Assembly (NCBI RefSeq): GCF_000296835.1
Contig: NZ_CAKE01000013.1
Coordinates: forward strand, 1-52,561
Source of the DNA: Lactobacillus hominis DSM 23910 = CRBIP 24.179
GTDB lineage: Bacteria; Bacillota; Bacilli; Lactobacillales; Lactobacillaceae
Direction of reading: 5' to 3'
DNA length: 52,561 bases
In this document: positions 7,803 to 15,551 of the stretch, piece after piece
Position numbering within the stretch: the first letter of the stretch is position 1
Layout of the letters: every line of letters begins with the position of its first letter
Notes under the pieces: model-generated
Seen by the model: only the letters and a program-made list of their open reading frames with translations
Database searches by the model: none
Told to the model about the DNA's origin: nothing
Made by a program: the position numbers and the translations under genes

Positions 7803-7833
7803 TTTAATTTCTCCTTTCTTACTTTTCACAAGT

Positions 7834-7863
7834 ATAATATCAATACAACTTACTTTTTGTCAA
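7834..7863 (-). promoter_or_regulatory. Promoter of tcyP leader
   Basis: On the minus strand TTGACA (7863-7858) and TATTAT (7839-7834) are 18 bases apart, just after the stop codon of the upstream gene. The start site would be about 7827, 25 bases before the leader ORF. Confidence 0.7.
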
Positions 7864-7871
7864 TTACTTTT

Positions 7872-8729
7872 TTAAAATTTATCATTTTTTACTGTTCGAT
7901 AAATCGAAATCACAAAAACTACAATACTGCACAAAATCGCTGGATAAGCCATGTAACCGATATTAAAGACTTGCCCAATTACGGCTTGATTAATCTGGTG
8001 GGATAGCGCATATTGATTTGCCCAGTTTTTAATTACGATTGGCGTTAGCGCAAATAAAAATACTGAAACTCCTGATCCAACAAGCATTGCCCTTCTAGAA
8101 TATGGTTCTCTAAAAAATTGTGCCAATACGCAAATAGCTGGCGCAACCATTAGTAAAAAAGTCCAAATCATGATCCAGCGCCCTGAGGAATCATTCATAA
8201 ATTGCGCACTATTGGTCGCATAACGATACGTACCCCATAAAGAGCCCCCCATCAAATTATCTAAAATATTTAACAAGCTAGCTCCTTGAGAAGCATAGGC
8301 ATTATTCGTCTGGGCCGCTGCACCTTGAATTATTTTTAAACTATCAGCCGATCCTGCACCTTGAAAGTTAATCGTAACCACCTGTCGCATATAAGTTGAT
8401 AAAAACATGACCATCGCGCTTCCTAGCTGAACGGCTTTGAGCATATTCAACTTGCGCGACCCACCAACTTTAAATTCGATACTTAAAGTCTGGATAGGAT
8501 TTTTGCTGCGAGCAATAAAAAAGATCCCAATTGCACTGGCAATTACTAAGATAATTAAGCCAATCCACCAGCCAGTCATGATAAAAAGGAGCGCTAAAAC
8601 AATAACCGCTACTGAAACATAGGGTCGGTCTAAAGCTAAATCCCAGACATTTAATTTACTATTGCGCGCAACTTTTTGGCGATATTGCTCACGCGTCAGT
8701 TTTTCTTGCTTATCAGAGTTCTTATTCAT
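7872..8729 (-). CDS. Unknown integral membrane protein
   Basis: A 285-residue protein I do not recognise. A charged 35-residue N-terminus (MNKNSDKQEKLTREQYRQK) precedes two close hydrophobic helices (about residues 37-75). A third lies around 98-112, then an outside-looking segment rich in Ala, Asn and Ser (residues about 115-170), then three more helices to the end (about 185-205, 215-233 and 255-277). It has no enzymatic motif. It is a single gene; the tcyP promoter begins 9 bases beyond its stop, and no terminator is visible between them. Confidence 0.65.
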   Translation of the reverse strand: MNKNSDKQEKLTREQYRQKVARNSKLNVWDLALDRPYVSVAVIVLALLFIMTGWWIGLIILVIASAIGIFFIARSKNPIQTLSIEFKVGGSRKLNMLKAVQLGSAMVMFLSTYMRQVVTINFQGAGSADSLKIIQGAAAQTNNAYASQGASLLNILDNLMGGSLWGTYRYATNSAQFMNDSSGRWIMIWTFLLMVAPAICVLAQFFREPYSRRAMLVGSGVSVFLFALTPIVIKNWANQYALSHQINQAVIGQVFNIGYMAYPAILCSIVVFVISIYRTVKNDKF

Positions 8730-8931
8730 AACTTTACTTCACCACATCTAAATTTTTCCTTATCATGCTAGCATATTATCAAGCATTTGTATCTAGTAAA
8801 AAGCTACCTTTAGACTATTTTTTAAGATTTGTTTTTCGTTAAAAAGCATTATTTTCCTGTGCTAAAATAAGATACTGAACTCATATAGTTAAGTTATGTA
8901 TCAATACTACAAAAGAAAAGAAGGCTGAGTT

Positions 8932-9612
8932 ATGAAAAAAATAGCGATTACAGCAGGCATTTCTAATAACACCTTACAAGTCGATCGCAATATTATCGAT
9001 ATTGTAGCTAAAAATGGCTATTTACCACTAGTTTTAGCTCCCGTAAGTTTAAAGGCAATGCCTGAACCTAAAGCAGACTTTGATGCCTTAATTTTAACTG
9101 ATGGCGATGACATTACACCGATTTTTTACAATGAAGAACCACTTCCAGAACTTGGCGTCACCGATCCTCATCGCGACCAATACGAGTTAAACTTAATTAA
9201 AGCTAGTCATGAAGCAAATGTACCGATTTTAGGTATTGGACGCGGGATGCAGATGCTTAATGTTGCTTTTGGCGGCAGTTTATTTCAAGATATTTATGGT
9301 CAAAATTCTGGAGCTGGCATCCAGCACGTCCAAAAAACGCCACTTAGTCAAGCTAGCCACCACGTTAATGTAACGGCAGAAAGCATACTTAATAAAGCTA
9401 CTGGCGCTCATCCTTACGTCAACAGCAGCCACCACCAAGCAATCAAAAAAGTAGCTGACAATTTCAATATCGTAGCAACCGCTCCAGATGGAATTATTGA
9501 AGCTATTGAATCAAGCGATCAATCAATGCGTGGTATTCAATGGCGCGTCGATAAATTAAACGATAATAATCAAGATAAAATCTTTGAGCAATTCTTTAAT
9601 TCAATTCAATAA
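8932..9612 (+). CDS. Peptidase C26-like protein, catalytic triad lost
   Basis: A 226-residue class I glutamine-amidotransferase-like protein of the gamma-glutamyl-gamma-aminobutyrate hydrolase (PuuD, peptidase C26) family. The nucleophile elbow reads ILGIGRGMQMLNVAFGG: the Cys of the GICRGMQ motif is Gly103 (codon GGA). The C-terminal QWHPE motif reads QWRVD, so the His is Arg205 and the Glu is Asp207. The oxyanion-side LSGGHDVDP stretch reads LTDGDDITP. All three catalytic positions have changed, while the frame is full length and the surrounding motifs are well kept. It cannot hydrolyse by the family mechanism; a binding or regulatory role is possible. The gene at 45245 is an intact relative. 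The start follows GAAGG. Confidence 0.85.
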   Translation: MKKIAITAGISNNTLQVDRNIIDIVAKNGYLPLVLAPVSLKAMPEPKADFDALILTDGDDITPIFYNEEPLPELGVTDPHRDQYELNLIKASHEANVPILGIGRGMQMLNVAFGGSLFQDIYGQNSGAGIQHVQKTPLSQASHHVNVTAESILNKATGAHPYVNSSHHQAIKKVADNFNIVATAPDGIIEAIESSDQSMRGIQWRVDKLNDNNQDKIFEQFFNSIQ

Positions 9613-9618
9613 ATATCA

Positions 9619-9652
9619 AAAAGACGAAATCCATAATAAGATTTCGTCTTTT
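9619..9652. terminator. Bidirectional terminator
   Basis: A stem of 12 pairs, AAAGACGAAAT / ATTTCGTCTTT, lies between the converging C26-like and TSUP genes, with A/T runs on both sides. Confidence 0.85.
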
Positions 9653-9661
9653 ATGCTTTAT

Positions 9662-10423
9662 TTAAAAATAAGCTGTATATGCAAAGTATGCTGCTTGAAT
9701 TAAAGCTAATATCGCAATGAGCATCCGAATAATTTTTACTGGAATATGACGCATAATTTTCGGTCCAAAAAAACTACCCACTAAAACGCCAATTGCCAAA
9801 GGAATGGCCTGCAGCCAGTAAATTTTTTCAGTAAACATATAAATAATCAGCGCTACTAAATTAGATAAAGAGCCGATAATATTCTTCATTGCATTTACGG
9901 TCAAAAAATCGTCATTAGTAATGATATTCAAAATTACCAACATTAAAACGCCACTCGCAGCCCCAAAATATCCGGCATATGCTCCAGCTACTAATAAGCT
10001 AAGTAATGACAAAAATTTAACAGTCTTAGAAGCATTTTCTTTTTCGGCATCTAATTGACTATTGCCACTGAACAAAATCATCAAGCCTGAAAAGGCAATA
10101 CAAAATGGCACAATCTTTTCAAAAATTTTGCCAGGAAAATTAATTAAGAGCATACAGCCAATTGCCGAGCCGATAACTGTAAAAATCGCATAAAAACCAA
10201 CTTTTTTCCAGTGACCTTTTAATTCTCTTAATGAAGCAGCTGTTGATCCTACTCCTGACCAAATCAAGGCTGCATCATTGGTGGTATTGGCGTATACGGG
10301 GGCAATTCCAATTGATAATAAAACCGGATAAGTTGCTAAAGACGCCATACTGGCTACTGTTGATAGTAAACCGCCTAAAATTCCACCAAAAAATAAGTAA
10401 ACAAATAATAACGTTGAATTCAT
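9662..10423 (-). CDS. TSUP family membrane transporter (TauE/SafE type)
   Basis: A 253-residue protein of about eight helices, with the two-fold GGxxGG...ASGVGGG-like layout of the TauE/SafE/DUF81 family: FFGGILGGLLSTVASMASLATYPVLL near the N-terminus and AGAYAGYFGAASGVLM in the middle. The family exports or imports small sulfur- or carbon-containing anions (sulfite, sulfoacetate and others); the substrate here cannot be deduced. It is monocistronic and faces a shared terminator. Confidence 0.85.
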   Translation of the reverse strand: MNSTLLFVYLFFGGILGGLLSTVASMASLATYPVLLSIGIAPVYANTTNDAALIWSGVGSTAASLRELKGHWKKVGFYAIFTVIGSAIGCMLLINFPGKIFEKIVPFCIAFSGLMILFSGNSQLDAEKENASKTVKFLSLLSLLVAGAYAGYFGAASGVLMLVILNIITNDDFLTVNAMKNIIGSLSNLVALIIYMFTEKIYWLQAIPLAIGVLVGSFFGPKIMRHIPVKIIRMLIAILALIQAAYFAYTAYF

Positions 10424-10500
10424 AGCTTCCTCAATTATTTAAATGCACATTGTTTGATTAAGCTATTATAGCACTTGTTCTTTATAAGTATTTATTGGTT

Positions 10501-11004
10501 TTATTTTTCTAGCAATTGTCGATAAATATTTAGATTTTCTTTATCAAATACGCAAAAAGTAATTTCTAACAAATTACCATTATCTGCCAGCCATTTCTTG
10601 CAAGTACTTACTGCAATTTGAGCAGCTTCTTTTTTAGGATAGCCATAGACGCCTGTTGAAATACTTGAAAAAGCAATCGTCTTTAAATTATATTTTTTAG
10701 CTAAATCTAGACTATTGCGATAACAATACCTAAGCAGCTGTTCATCTTCTGCTTGGTCATGGAAGCGATAAATTGGACCTACAGTATGAATAATATACTT
10801 GGCAGGTAAATTATAGCCATGCGTAATTTTAGCTTGACCTGTTTGACAGCCATTTAATTGCTTACATGCTTGCAAAAGGAGTGCCCCGGCTGCTTTATGA
10901 ATTGCTCCATCGACTCCTCCGCCGCCAAGCAAACTCTTATTAGCCGCATTAACAATTGCATCAACTTTTAATTTAGTGATATCTTCACAAACAACTTTTA
11001 ACAT
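10501..11004 (-). CDS. Macrodomain protein, O-acetyl-ADP-ribose deacetylase type
   Basis: A 167-residue single macrodomain. VDAIVNAANKSLLGGGGVDGAIHKAAG (residues about 14-40) carries the Asn-Ala-Ala-Asn and the glycine loop plus Asp that bind and hydrolyse ADP-ribose esters in YmdB/MacroD-type enzymes. IIHTVGPIY and AFSSISTGVYGYP are the other conserved strands. It probably removes acetyl or ADP-ribosyl groups in the cytosol. The start codon comes one base after the stop of the unknown gene upstream, so the two are translationally coupled and probably work together. Confidence 0.9.
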   Translation of the reverse strand: MLKVVCEDITKLKVDAIVNAANKSLLGGGGVDGAIHKAAGALLLQACKQLNGCQTGQAKITHGYNLPAKYIIHTVGPIYRFHDQAEDEQLLRYCYRNSLDLAKKYNLKTIAFSSISTGVYGYPKKEAAQIAVSTCKKWLADNGNLLEITFCVFDKENLNIYRQLLEK

Positions 11005-11005
11005 T

Positions 11006-11656
11006 TTATTCCACTTTAATAACTACGCCTTTTGGCAATAATTGACCAACTAAATAATTTTGAATTACATCAGCTGGCGAATTAAATCCTAAAGCATCTA
11101 ATGAAGTATTGAAATAGCCAGTGATTGTCTTATTAGCCGACAAAATGACCTCGATTAAGCCACTTTCAGTAACAGTAATTTTAAGATTGTGGTTGGCAAA
11201 TAAACCTTTATTTTTTAACTTTAACTCCAATAAAGATGCTACTTTATCCCAATCTTGGCTATGATCATCAGCTAAAATACTGTTTGGGATGACAGGATTG
11301 CTGGCAATCAAGACAATTAATGCTAGTTCTTGATAAACTGCTTGAAGATCTTGCCCTTTTACAGAAGTTAAATTTTCTTTTAATTCGTCTTTTTTCTGAT
11401 TTAGCGTATTCACTAATTCTTGAGCTGAAATTTCATGATCAATAATATGCTTTTTGATCACTTTAGTAATATCACAATTCAATGCTGGATCACTGTAAAC
11501 AAGCTCAAACCCTATCTTTTTAGCAATGTCTTGCTCATGTGGGCTAACATTCCAATCGATATACAAGCCTTCAATGCCAAGATCTTTGATTTCAGATAAT
11601 CGCTCTGCTTTTTTAAAATCAGTTGGCTTTGCTTGGTACCAAATTTTTGTATCCAT
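11006..11656 (-). CDS. Unknown protein coupled to macrodomain gene
   Basis: A 216-residue soluble protein of no family I can name. The N-terminal 70 residues look like a beta-alpha unit (IKDLGIEGLYIDWNVSPHEQD, KKIGFELVYSDP). The middle is helical and Lys-rich with coiled-coil character (ELVNTLNQKKDELKENLTSV), and the end is a beta-rich domain (LKITVTESGLIEVILSAN). GGAAG precedes the ATG at 11656 by 9 bases; an in-frame ATG 8 codons earlier lacks a site. It does not match DarT-like ADP-ribosyltransferases in length or motifs, so I do not propose a toxin. Confidence 0.6.
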   Translation of the reverse strand: MDTKIWYQAKPTDFKKAERLSEIKDLGIEGLYIDWNVSPHEQDIAKKIGFELVYSDPALNCDITKVIKKHIIDHEISAQELVNTLNQKKDELKENLTSVKGQDLQAVYQELALIVLIASNPVIPNSILADDHSQDWDKVASLLELKLKNKGLFANHNLKITVTESGLIEVILSANKTITGYFNTSLDALGFNSPADVIQNYLVGQLLPKGVVIKVE

Positions 11657-11794
11657 ATTACGTCTTCCTTCTCTATACAAATCAAAAAGACTTTCCTTAT
11701 ACTTATTATCTTAGCATCATTATCGCATATCTATATCCAACTTTGATGTCTTTCCTATATATCATAAACTTTTTCATATAGTTATTGCTAACAA

Positions 11795-11821
11795 AAAGGA
11801 CTCTCATAATGAGAGTCCTTT
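11795..11821 (-). terminator. Terminator of scrA
   Basis: The perfect 12-pair stem AAAGGACTCTCA / TGAGAGTCCTTT is followed by TTTT on the minus strand. Confidence 0.85.
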
Positions 11822-11837
11822 AAAAATTGTTATTAAA

Positions 11838-13793
11838 TTAACGCTTAGTTACAGCAATCAAATCGTCGCCGTGTTTCTTTTCTATGCCGTCGATCTTTTG
11901 AACGTTGGCATAGCTTGGAGTGTTAGTTACAACAACCATTACAGTTGAATCATATCCTGCGTCTTTTACCTTTTGTAAATCAACAGTTCCTAACTTATCT
12001 CCTTTTTCAACATGTTGGCCCTGCTTTACAACACTAGTAAAGCCGTCGCCTTTCATGTTAACTGTATCAATACCGATGTGAATTAAAACTTCGGCACCCT
12101 TGTCAGACTTCAAACCATATGCGTGCTTAGTTTCATAAGCAACAGTAATTTCACCTGAAACTGGGGCATAAATTTCGCCTTCGCTAGGAATTACAGCTGC
12201 ACCTTTACCCATAGCTTCAGTTGAAAAGACAGGATCCTTAACATCAGTTAAGCTTTCTGCTTTACCAGAAACTGGAGAAGCAATAACTTCATCGTGTAAT
12301 TCGTTGTTTTCTTTGATAATCTTTTCAGCTTCTTGTTGCTGAGCAACTGCATCGCCAGCTGATTCAACAGTAGCTGAAGCAGTTTGAACATCTTCTTTTA
12401 AGTGCTTCTTACCATAAACAAATGTTAAAGCAAAGGCAATTACAAAACTAATTGCAATTGAGACAATCCACATAGGAATTGAACTTGGAACCATTGATAA
12501 GAATCCAAGTAGTCCTGCTGAACCAAGAGCTGCAGAAGTTACGTGCATAAGTCCAGCAAAAGCAGCACCAAAGCCAGCACCAATTAAAGCACAGAAGAAT
12601 GGGAACTTGTATTTTAAGTTAACACCGAACAATGCTGGTTCAGTAATACCTAAAAGTGCTGAAACACCAGATGAACTTGCTAAGCCCTTAACTTTTTCAT
12701 TCTTAGTCAAGAAGTAAACAGCAAATGTAGCAGCACCTTGGGCTACGTTAGCCATACATGCAGTAACAAAGATAAAGTCACCAGAACCATGACCTTGTGC
12801 AAATTGAGCTAATAATTGAGTTTCAACGGCTGGGAAGCTTTGGTGAAGTCCGGTGGTAACAATTGCTGAATATGATAAACCAAAGATACCCATACCAAAC
12901 GCACCAGTAGTGTTGTAAAGCCAAACAATAGCGTTAGTAATAGCATCTGATACGCCCTTGAAGACTGGTCCGATGATTACGAAAGTTAGAAAACCAGTAA
13001 TCATAATTGAAAGAAGTGGCGTAAAGGTGAAGTCAACCGCAGATGGAAGCCATTTATGGAATCTCTTTTCTAAAATTGACAATACCCAAACAGCAACTAA
13101 AACTGGAATAACTTGGTATTGGTAGTTAGTTTGAGAAACATGAAGTCCGAAAATATTCCAGTAATGACTAGTAGCACCTAAAGCTGGTGTAGTCATTATC
13201 ATACCGATAGTGGCACCTAAGAATTGGTTAGCTCCGAATCGTTTAGCCGCTGACATACCAACTAAAATTGGCATGAAGATAAATGGTGCAGCCGACATGA
13301 TTTGAATCATGCTAGAAAGTCCAGCAATACTTGGAACCATTTGAACAACTGATTGTTTACCAAACAATCCTGGAGAAGTTAAGAAGTTGTTCAAAGCCAT
13401 TAACAAACCACCAGCAACTAAGGCTGGAATGATTGGTACGAAGATATCTGAAAGAAGCTTAATAAAGCCCATGATCACTTTTACAACAGGATTGCGATCA
13501 TCATTTTGTTGAGAAACTTTCTTTAAATCTTCAGTAGAAACTTCATGTAATCCAGTGATTTTAATTAATTCATCGTAAACATTATTAACATCACCTGGTC
13601 CAATAATAATTTGGAATTGACCATTGGTCTTAAAGTGACCTTTAATGTCAGGATCATCGTCCAACATCTTAATGTTAACTTTATCGTCGTCTTTTAAAAC
13701 AAGTCGTAAACGGGTTGCACAGTGAGCTGCGGCAATTAAATTATCACGGCCGACAGCCTCAATAACGACCTGCGCCACTTTTTTGTGGTCCAT
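11838..13793 (-). CDS. scrA: Sucrose-type PTS permease EIIBCA
   Basis: A 651-residue three-domain phosphotransferase permease in B-C-A order. The IIB domain (residues 1-90) has the phospho-accepting Cys in [18 protein letters not shown] (about 105-465) has around ten membrane helices, including [17 protein letters not shown] and the [19 protein letters not shown] signature. An Ala/Glu linker leads to IIA (about 500-651) with the active His in [17 protein letters not shown]. It takes up and phosphorylates sucrose to sucrose-6-phosphate. Specificity is inferred from the divergent scrB-scrR; trehalose- and beta-glucoside-specific relatives share the architecture. It is transcribed alone from a promoter overlapping a LacI-type operator. 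Confidence 0.92.
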   Translation of the reverse strand: MDHKKVAQVVIEAVGRDNLIAAAHCATRLRLVLKDDDKVNIKMLDDDPDIKGHFKTNGQFQIIIGPGDVNNVYDELIKITGLHEVSTEDLKKVSQQNDDRNPVVKVIMGFIKLLSDIFVPIIPALVAGGLLMALNNFLTSPGLFGKQSVVQMVPSIAGLSSMIQIMSAAPFIFMPILVGMSAAKRFGANQFLGATIGMIMTTPALGATSHYWNIFGLHVSQTNYQYQVIPVLVAVWVLSILEKRFHKWLPSAVDFTFTPLLSIMITGFLTFVIIGPVFKGVSDAITNAIVWLYNTTGAFGMGIFGLSYSAIVTTGLHQSFPAVETQLLAQFAQGHGSGDFIFVTACMANVAQGAATFAVYFLTKNEKVKGLASSSGVSALLGITEPALFGVNLKYKFPFFCALIGAGFGAAFAGLMHVTSAALGSAGLLGFLSMVPSSIPMWIVSIAISFVIAFALTFVYGKKHLKEDVQTASATVESAGDAVAQQQEAEKIIKENNELHDEVIASPVSGKAESLTDVKDPVFSTEAMGKGAAVIPSEGEIYAPVSGEITVAYETKHAYGLKSDKGAEVLIHIGIDTVNMKGDGFTSVVKQGQHVEKGDKLGTVDLQKVKDAGYDSTVMVVVTNTPSYANVQKIDGIEKKHGDDLIAVTKR

Positions 13794-13812
13794 ACTTCGT
13801 CCTCCTTACTTA

Positions 13813-13826
13813 TGTAAGCGTTTTTC
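13813..13826. promoter_or_regulatory. cre-like/ScrR operator in scrA leader
   Basis: TGTAAGCGTTTTTC agrees with the catabolite-response consensus TGWAANCGNTNWCA except at the last two bases. It lies just downstream of the scrA start site, where bound CcpA or ScrR would block elongation. Confidence 0.5.
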
Positions 13827-13843
13827 TTTTGATTACATGTTAT

Positions 13844-13871
13844 ATGATAGCGTATTCTAAATTTATGTCAA
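13844..13871 (-). promoter_or_regulatory. scrA promoter
   Basis: On the minus strand TTGACA (13871-13866) and TATCAT (13849-13844) are 16 bases apart. The -35 overlaps the AAGCGCTT operator. Confidence 0.7.
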
Positions 13872-13881
13872 GCGCTTATCA
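13868..13881. promoter_or_regulatory. LacI-family operator at scrA -35
   Basis: The sequence TCAAGCGCTTATC contains the palindrome AAGCGCTT typical of sucrose-repressor sites in lactic acid bacteria. It overlaps the scrA -35, so binding of ScrR would exclude RNA polymerase. Confidence 0.55.
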
Positions 13882-13987
13882 CAAAATTTTATAAATGTAC
13901 TTTATCAATTCTATATCTTTGCGGCTGTACTCAAATAGAATAAGCAAGGCATATATGCATATTTGATTGTTAAAATATGTTATTCGT

Positions 13988-14016
13988 TTGACATATTTTG
14001 ACTTTTCACTTAATAT
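13988..14016 (+). promoter_or_regulatory. scrB-scrR promoter
   Basis: A consensus TTGACA (13988-13993) is followed at 17 bases by TAATAT (14011-14016). Confidence 0.75.
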
Positions 14017-14026
14017 TTACTTATCA

Positions 14027-14041
14027 AGAATGCGTTTACAT
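14027..14041. promoter_or_regulatory. cre-like/ScrR operator at scrB start site
   Basis: AATGCGTTTACATT, read in reverse as TGTAAACGCATT, is half of a cre/LacI-type site. It lies about 10 bases after the predicted scrB start site. Confidence 0.35.
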
Positions 14042-14066
14042 TATAAATAAAAGGGTGATTTATATT

Positions 14067-15536
14067 ATGGAATGGACTAGAGAAAAAAGATATCTAAAGT
14101 ATAAAGATTGGGATGCGCAGACTTTACTTAACTTGCAGACTCAAGCTGCAACCTCGCCTTACCAAATGCACTACCATGTACATCCTTTGTCTGGTTTAAT
14201 CAATGATCCAAATGGCTTTTCTTATTATAATGGCGAATATCATTTATTTTGCCAATCATATCCTTTTGGGCCAGTCCACGGCATAAAGTCCTGGATTCAT
14301 TTTGCTTCGTCTGACATGGTACATTGGCACTATTTAGGCCAAGCTATCAATCCAGATAGCGAGCTTGATAATGCTGGCGCTTATTCAGGTTCAGGCTTGG
14401 TTCACAATGGTGAATTATTATTAGCTTATACTGGCAACCACCGCGATAAAAACTGGATTAGAACTCCATATCAAGTTATCGCGAAAATGGATAAAAATAA
14501 TAAGATCGTTAAAGACACAAATCCAATTATTTTACCACCAGAACATGTAACTGAGCACTTCCGCGATCCTCAATTATTTGAACATAACAGCAAATACTAC
14601 ATTATCTTAGGCGCCCAAGATAAAGATACTAAGACTGGCGAAATCGACGTTTATGAATCAGACGATCTCAAGACCTGGCATGAAGTCGGCTATCTCGATT
14701 TTTCTAAAGAAAAAATGGGCTATATGATTGAATGTCCTAACTTGGTCTTCGTCAATGATCAACCAGTACTAATCTTTTGTCCGCAAGGCTTAGATAAGTC
14801 TATTGCTTCTTATGACAATATTTATCCAAATATGTACTTAGTTGGCAAAAACATCGACTTAAGCCAAGCTAAATTCACACCTGCTCAAAAAGCTCCTAAG
14901 GATCTTGATGATGGCTTTGACGTATATGCAACTCAAGCCTTTAACGCACCTGACGGTAATGCTTATGCCATCTCTTGGGTAGGTCTTCCTGATTGCACTT
15001 ATCCAACTGACGACGAAAATTGGGCCAACACTTATAGCCAAGTTAAACGTTTAGAAGTTAAAGATAATGAACTTTACCAACATCCTTTAGATTCAATCAA
15101 ATCCTTACGTATGGATCATGAAGCAATTTCTAATCAGGCTCACTTAAAAGATCATACTAGCAATCAATACGAACTAAAACTCACTATTCAACCTGATCAA
15201 AGCGGCAAATTATTCTTAAATGCAGACAGTGACTTAAAGACTGGTTTAATTTTAGACTTTAATACCGGCGATAGCAGTCGATTGATTATAGACCGTTCAA
15301 ATGTAGGGCCAAAGGTAAATCCTGAATATGGCGAGCAAAGAGAAGTCTTGCTTGATTTGCATCATGAACTTAACTTAGATATTTTTGTCGACGGATCATT
15401 ATGCGAAATCTTTATTAATGATGGTAAAAATGTAGCTACATTGCGATTTTTTGCTAATCCAGAAAATCAAACAATCGCTTTTGATCACGATCTTGAATAT
15501 GATGCTGACTTTTGGAAAATGATGCCAATAATGTAA
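14067..15536 (+). CDS. scrB: Sucrose-6-phosphate hydrolase, GH32
   Basis: A 489-residue cytosolic GH32 invertase. HPLSGLINDPNGFSYYNGEYH holds the Asp nucleophile in the NDPNG block. FRDPQLF holds the transition-state Asp, and YMIECPNLVF the acid/base Glu. The C-terminal 130 residues form the usual beta-sandwich. It cleaves sucrose-6-phosphate from ScrA into glucose-6-phosphate and fructose. The ATG at 14067 has AAGGGTG 9 bases upstream; the frame is open 23 codons further, but that stretch includes the promoter's -10 region. scrR follows 15 bases after the stop. Confidence 0.93.
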   Translation: MEWTREKRYLKYKDWDAQTLLNLQTQAATSPYQMHYHVHPLSGLINDPNGFSYYNGEYHLFCQSYPFGPVHGIKSWIHFASSDMVHWHYLGQAINPDSELDNAGAYSGSGLVHNGELLLAYTGNHRDKNWIRTPYQVIAKMDKNNKIVKDTNPIILPPEHVTEHFRDPQLFEHNSKYYIILGAQDKDTKTGEIDVYESDDLKTWHEVGYLDFSKEKMGYMIECPNLVFVNDQPVLIFCPQGLDKSIASYDNIYPNMYLVGKNIDLSQAKFTPAQKAPKDLDDGFDVYATQAFNAPDGNAYAISWVGLPDCTYPTDDENWANTYSQVKRLEVKDNELYQHPLDSIKSLRMDHEAISNQAHLKDHTSNQYELKLTIQPDQSGKLFLNADSDLKTGLILDFNTGDSSRLIIDRSNVGPKVNPEYGEQREVLLDLHHELNLDIFVDGSLCEIFINDGKNVATLRFFANPENQTIAFDHDLEYDADFWKMMPIM

Positions 15537-15551
15537 TGAAGTAGGTAAAAA

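Larger units (their letters stand above)
7597..7827 (-). promoter_or_regulatory. Leader of tcyP: candidate cysteine attenuator
   Basis: About 230 nt separate the predicted start site (about 7827) from the tcyP ATG. In order the leader holds: a ribosome binding site and 34-codon ORF (7802-7698) with Cys codons at 9, 10, 11, 13 and 34; a long hairpin inside that ORF, with outer arms TGTACGTCAAAA / TTTTGACGTACA and inner arms TAATTGTCA / TGACAATTA, the Cys codons lying in the bulge of the 5' side; then an intrinsic terminator at 7652-7623. The bases around the leader stop codon (GTTAATTCT, 7702-7694) can pair, with an internal loop, with the terminator's 5' arm (AGA and ATTGAC). A ribosome finishing the ORF would mask this; one stalled at the Cys run would not. 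The elements are seen; the mechanism is inferred. Confidence 0.7.

Noticed and set aside
8875-8929. Ten-codon ORF ending at the C26-like gene as a regulatory leader
   Set aside because: No ribosome binding site before its ATG, no terminator or alternative stems, and no telling codon run.
11006-11656. Toxin of a DarT/DarG-like toxin-antitoxin pair with the macrodomain gene
   Set aside because: The protein lacks ADP-ribosyltransferase motifs and the macrodomain is of the stand-alone deacetylase type, without the DarG C-terminal domain.
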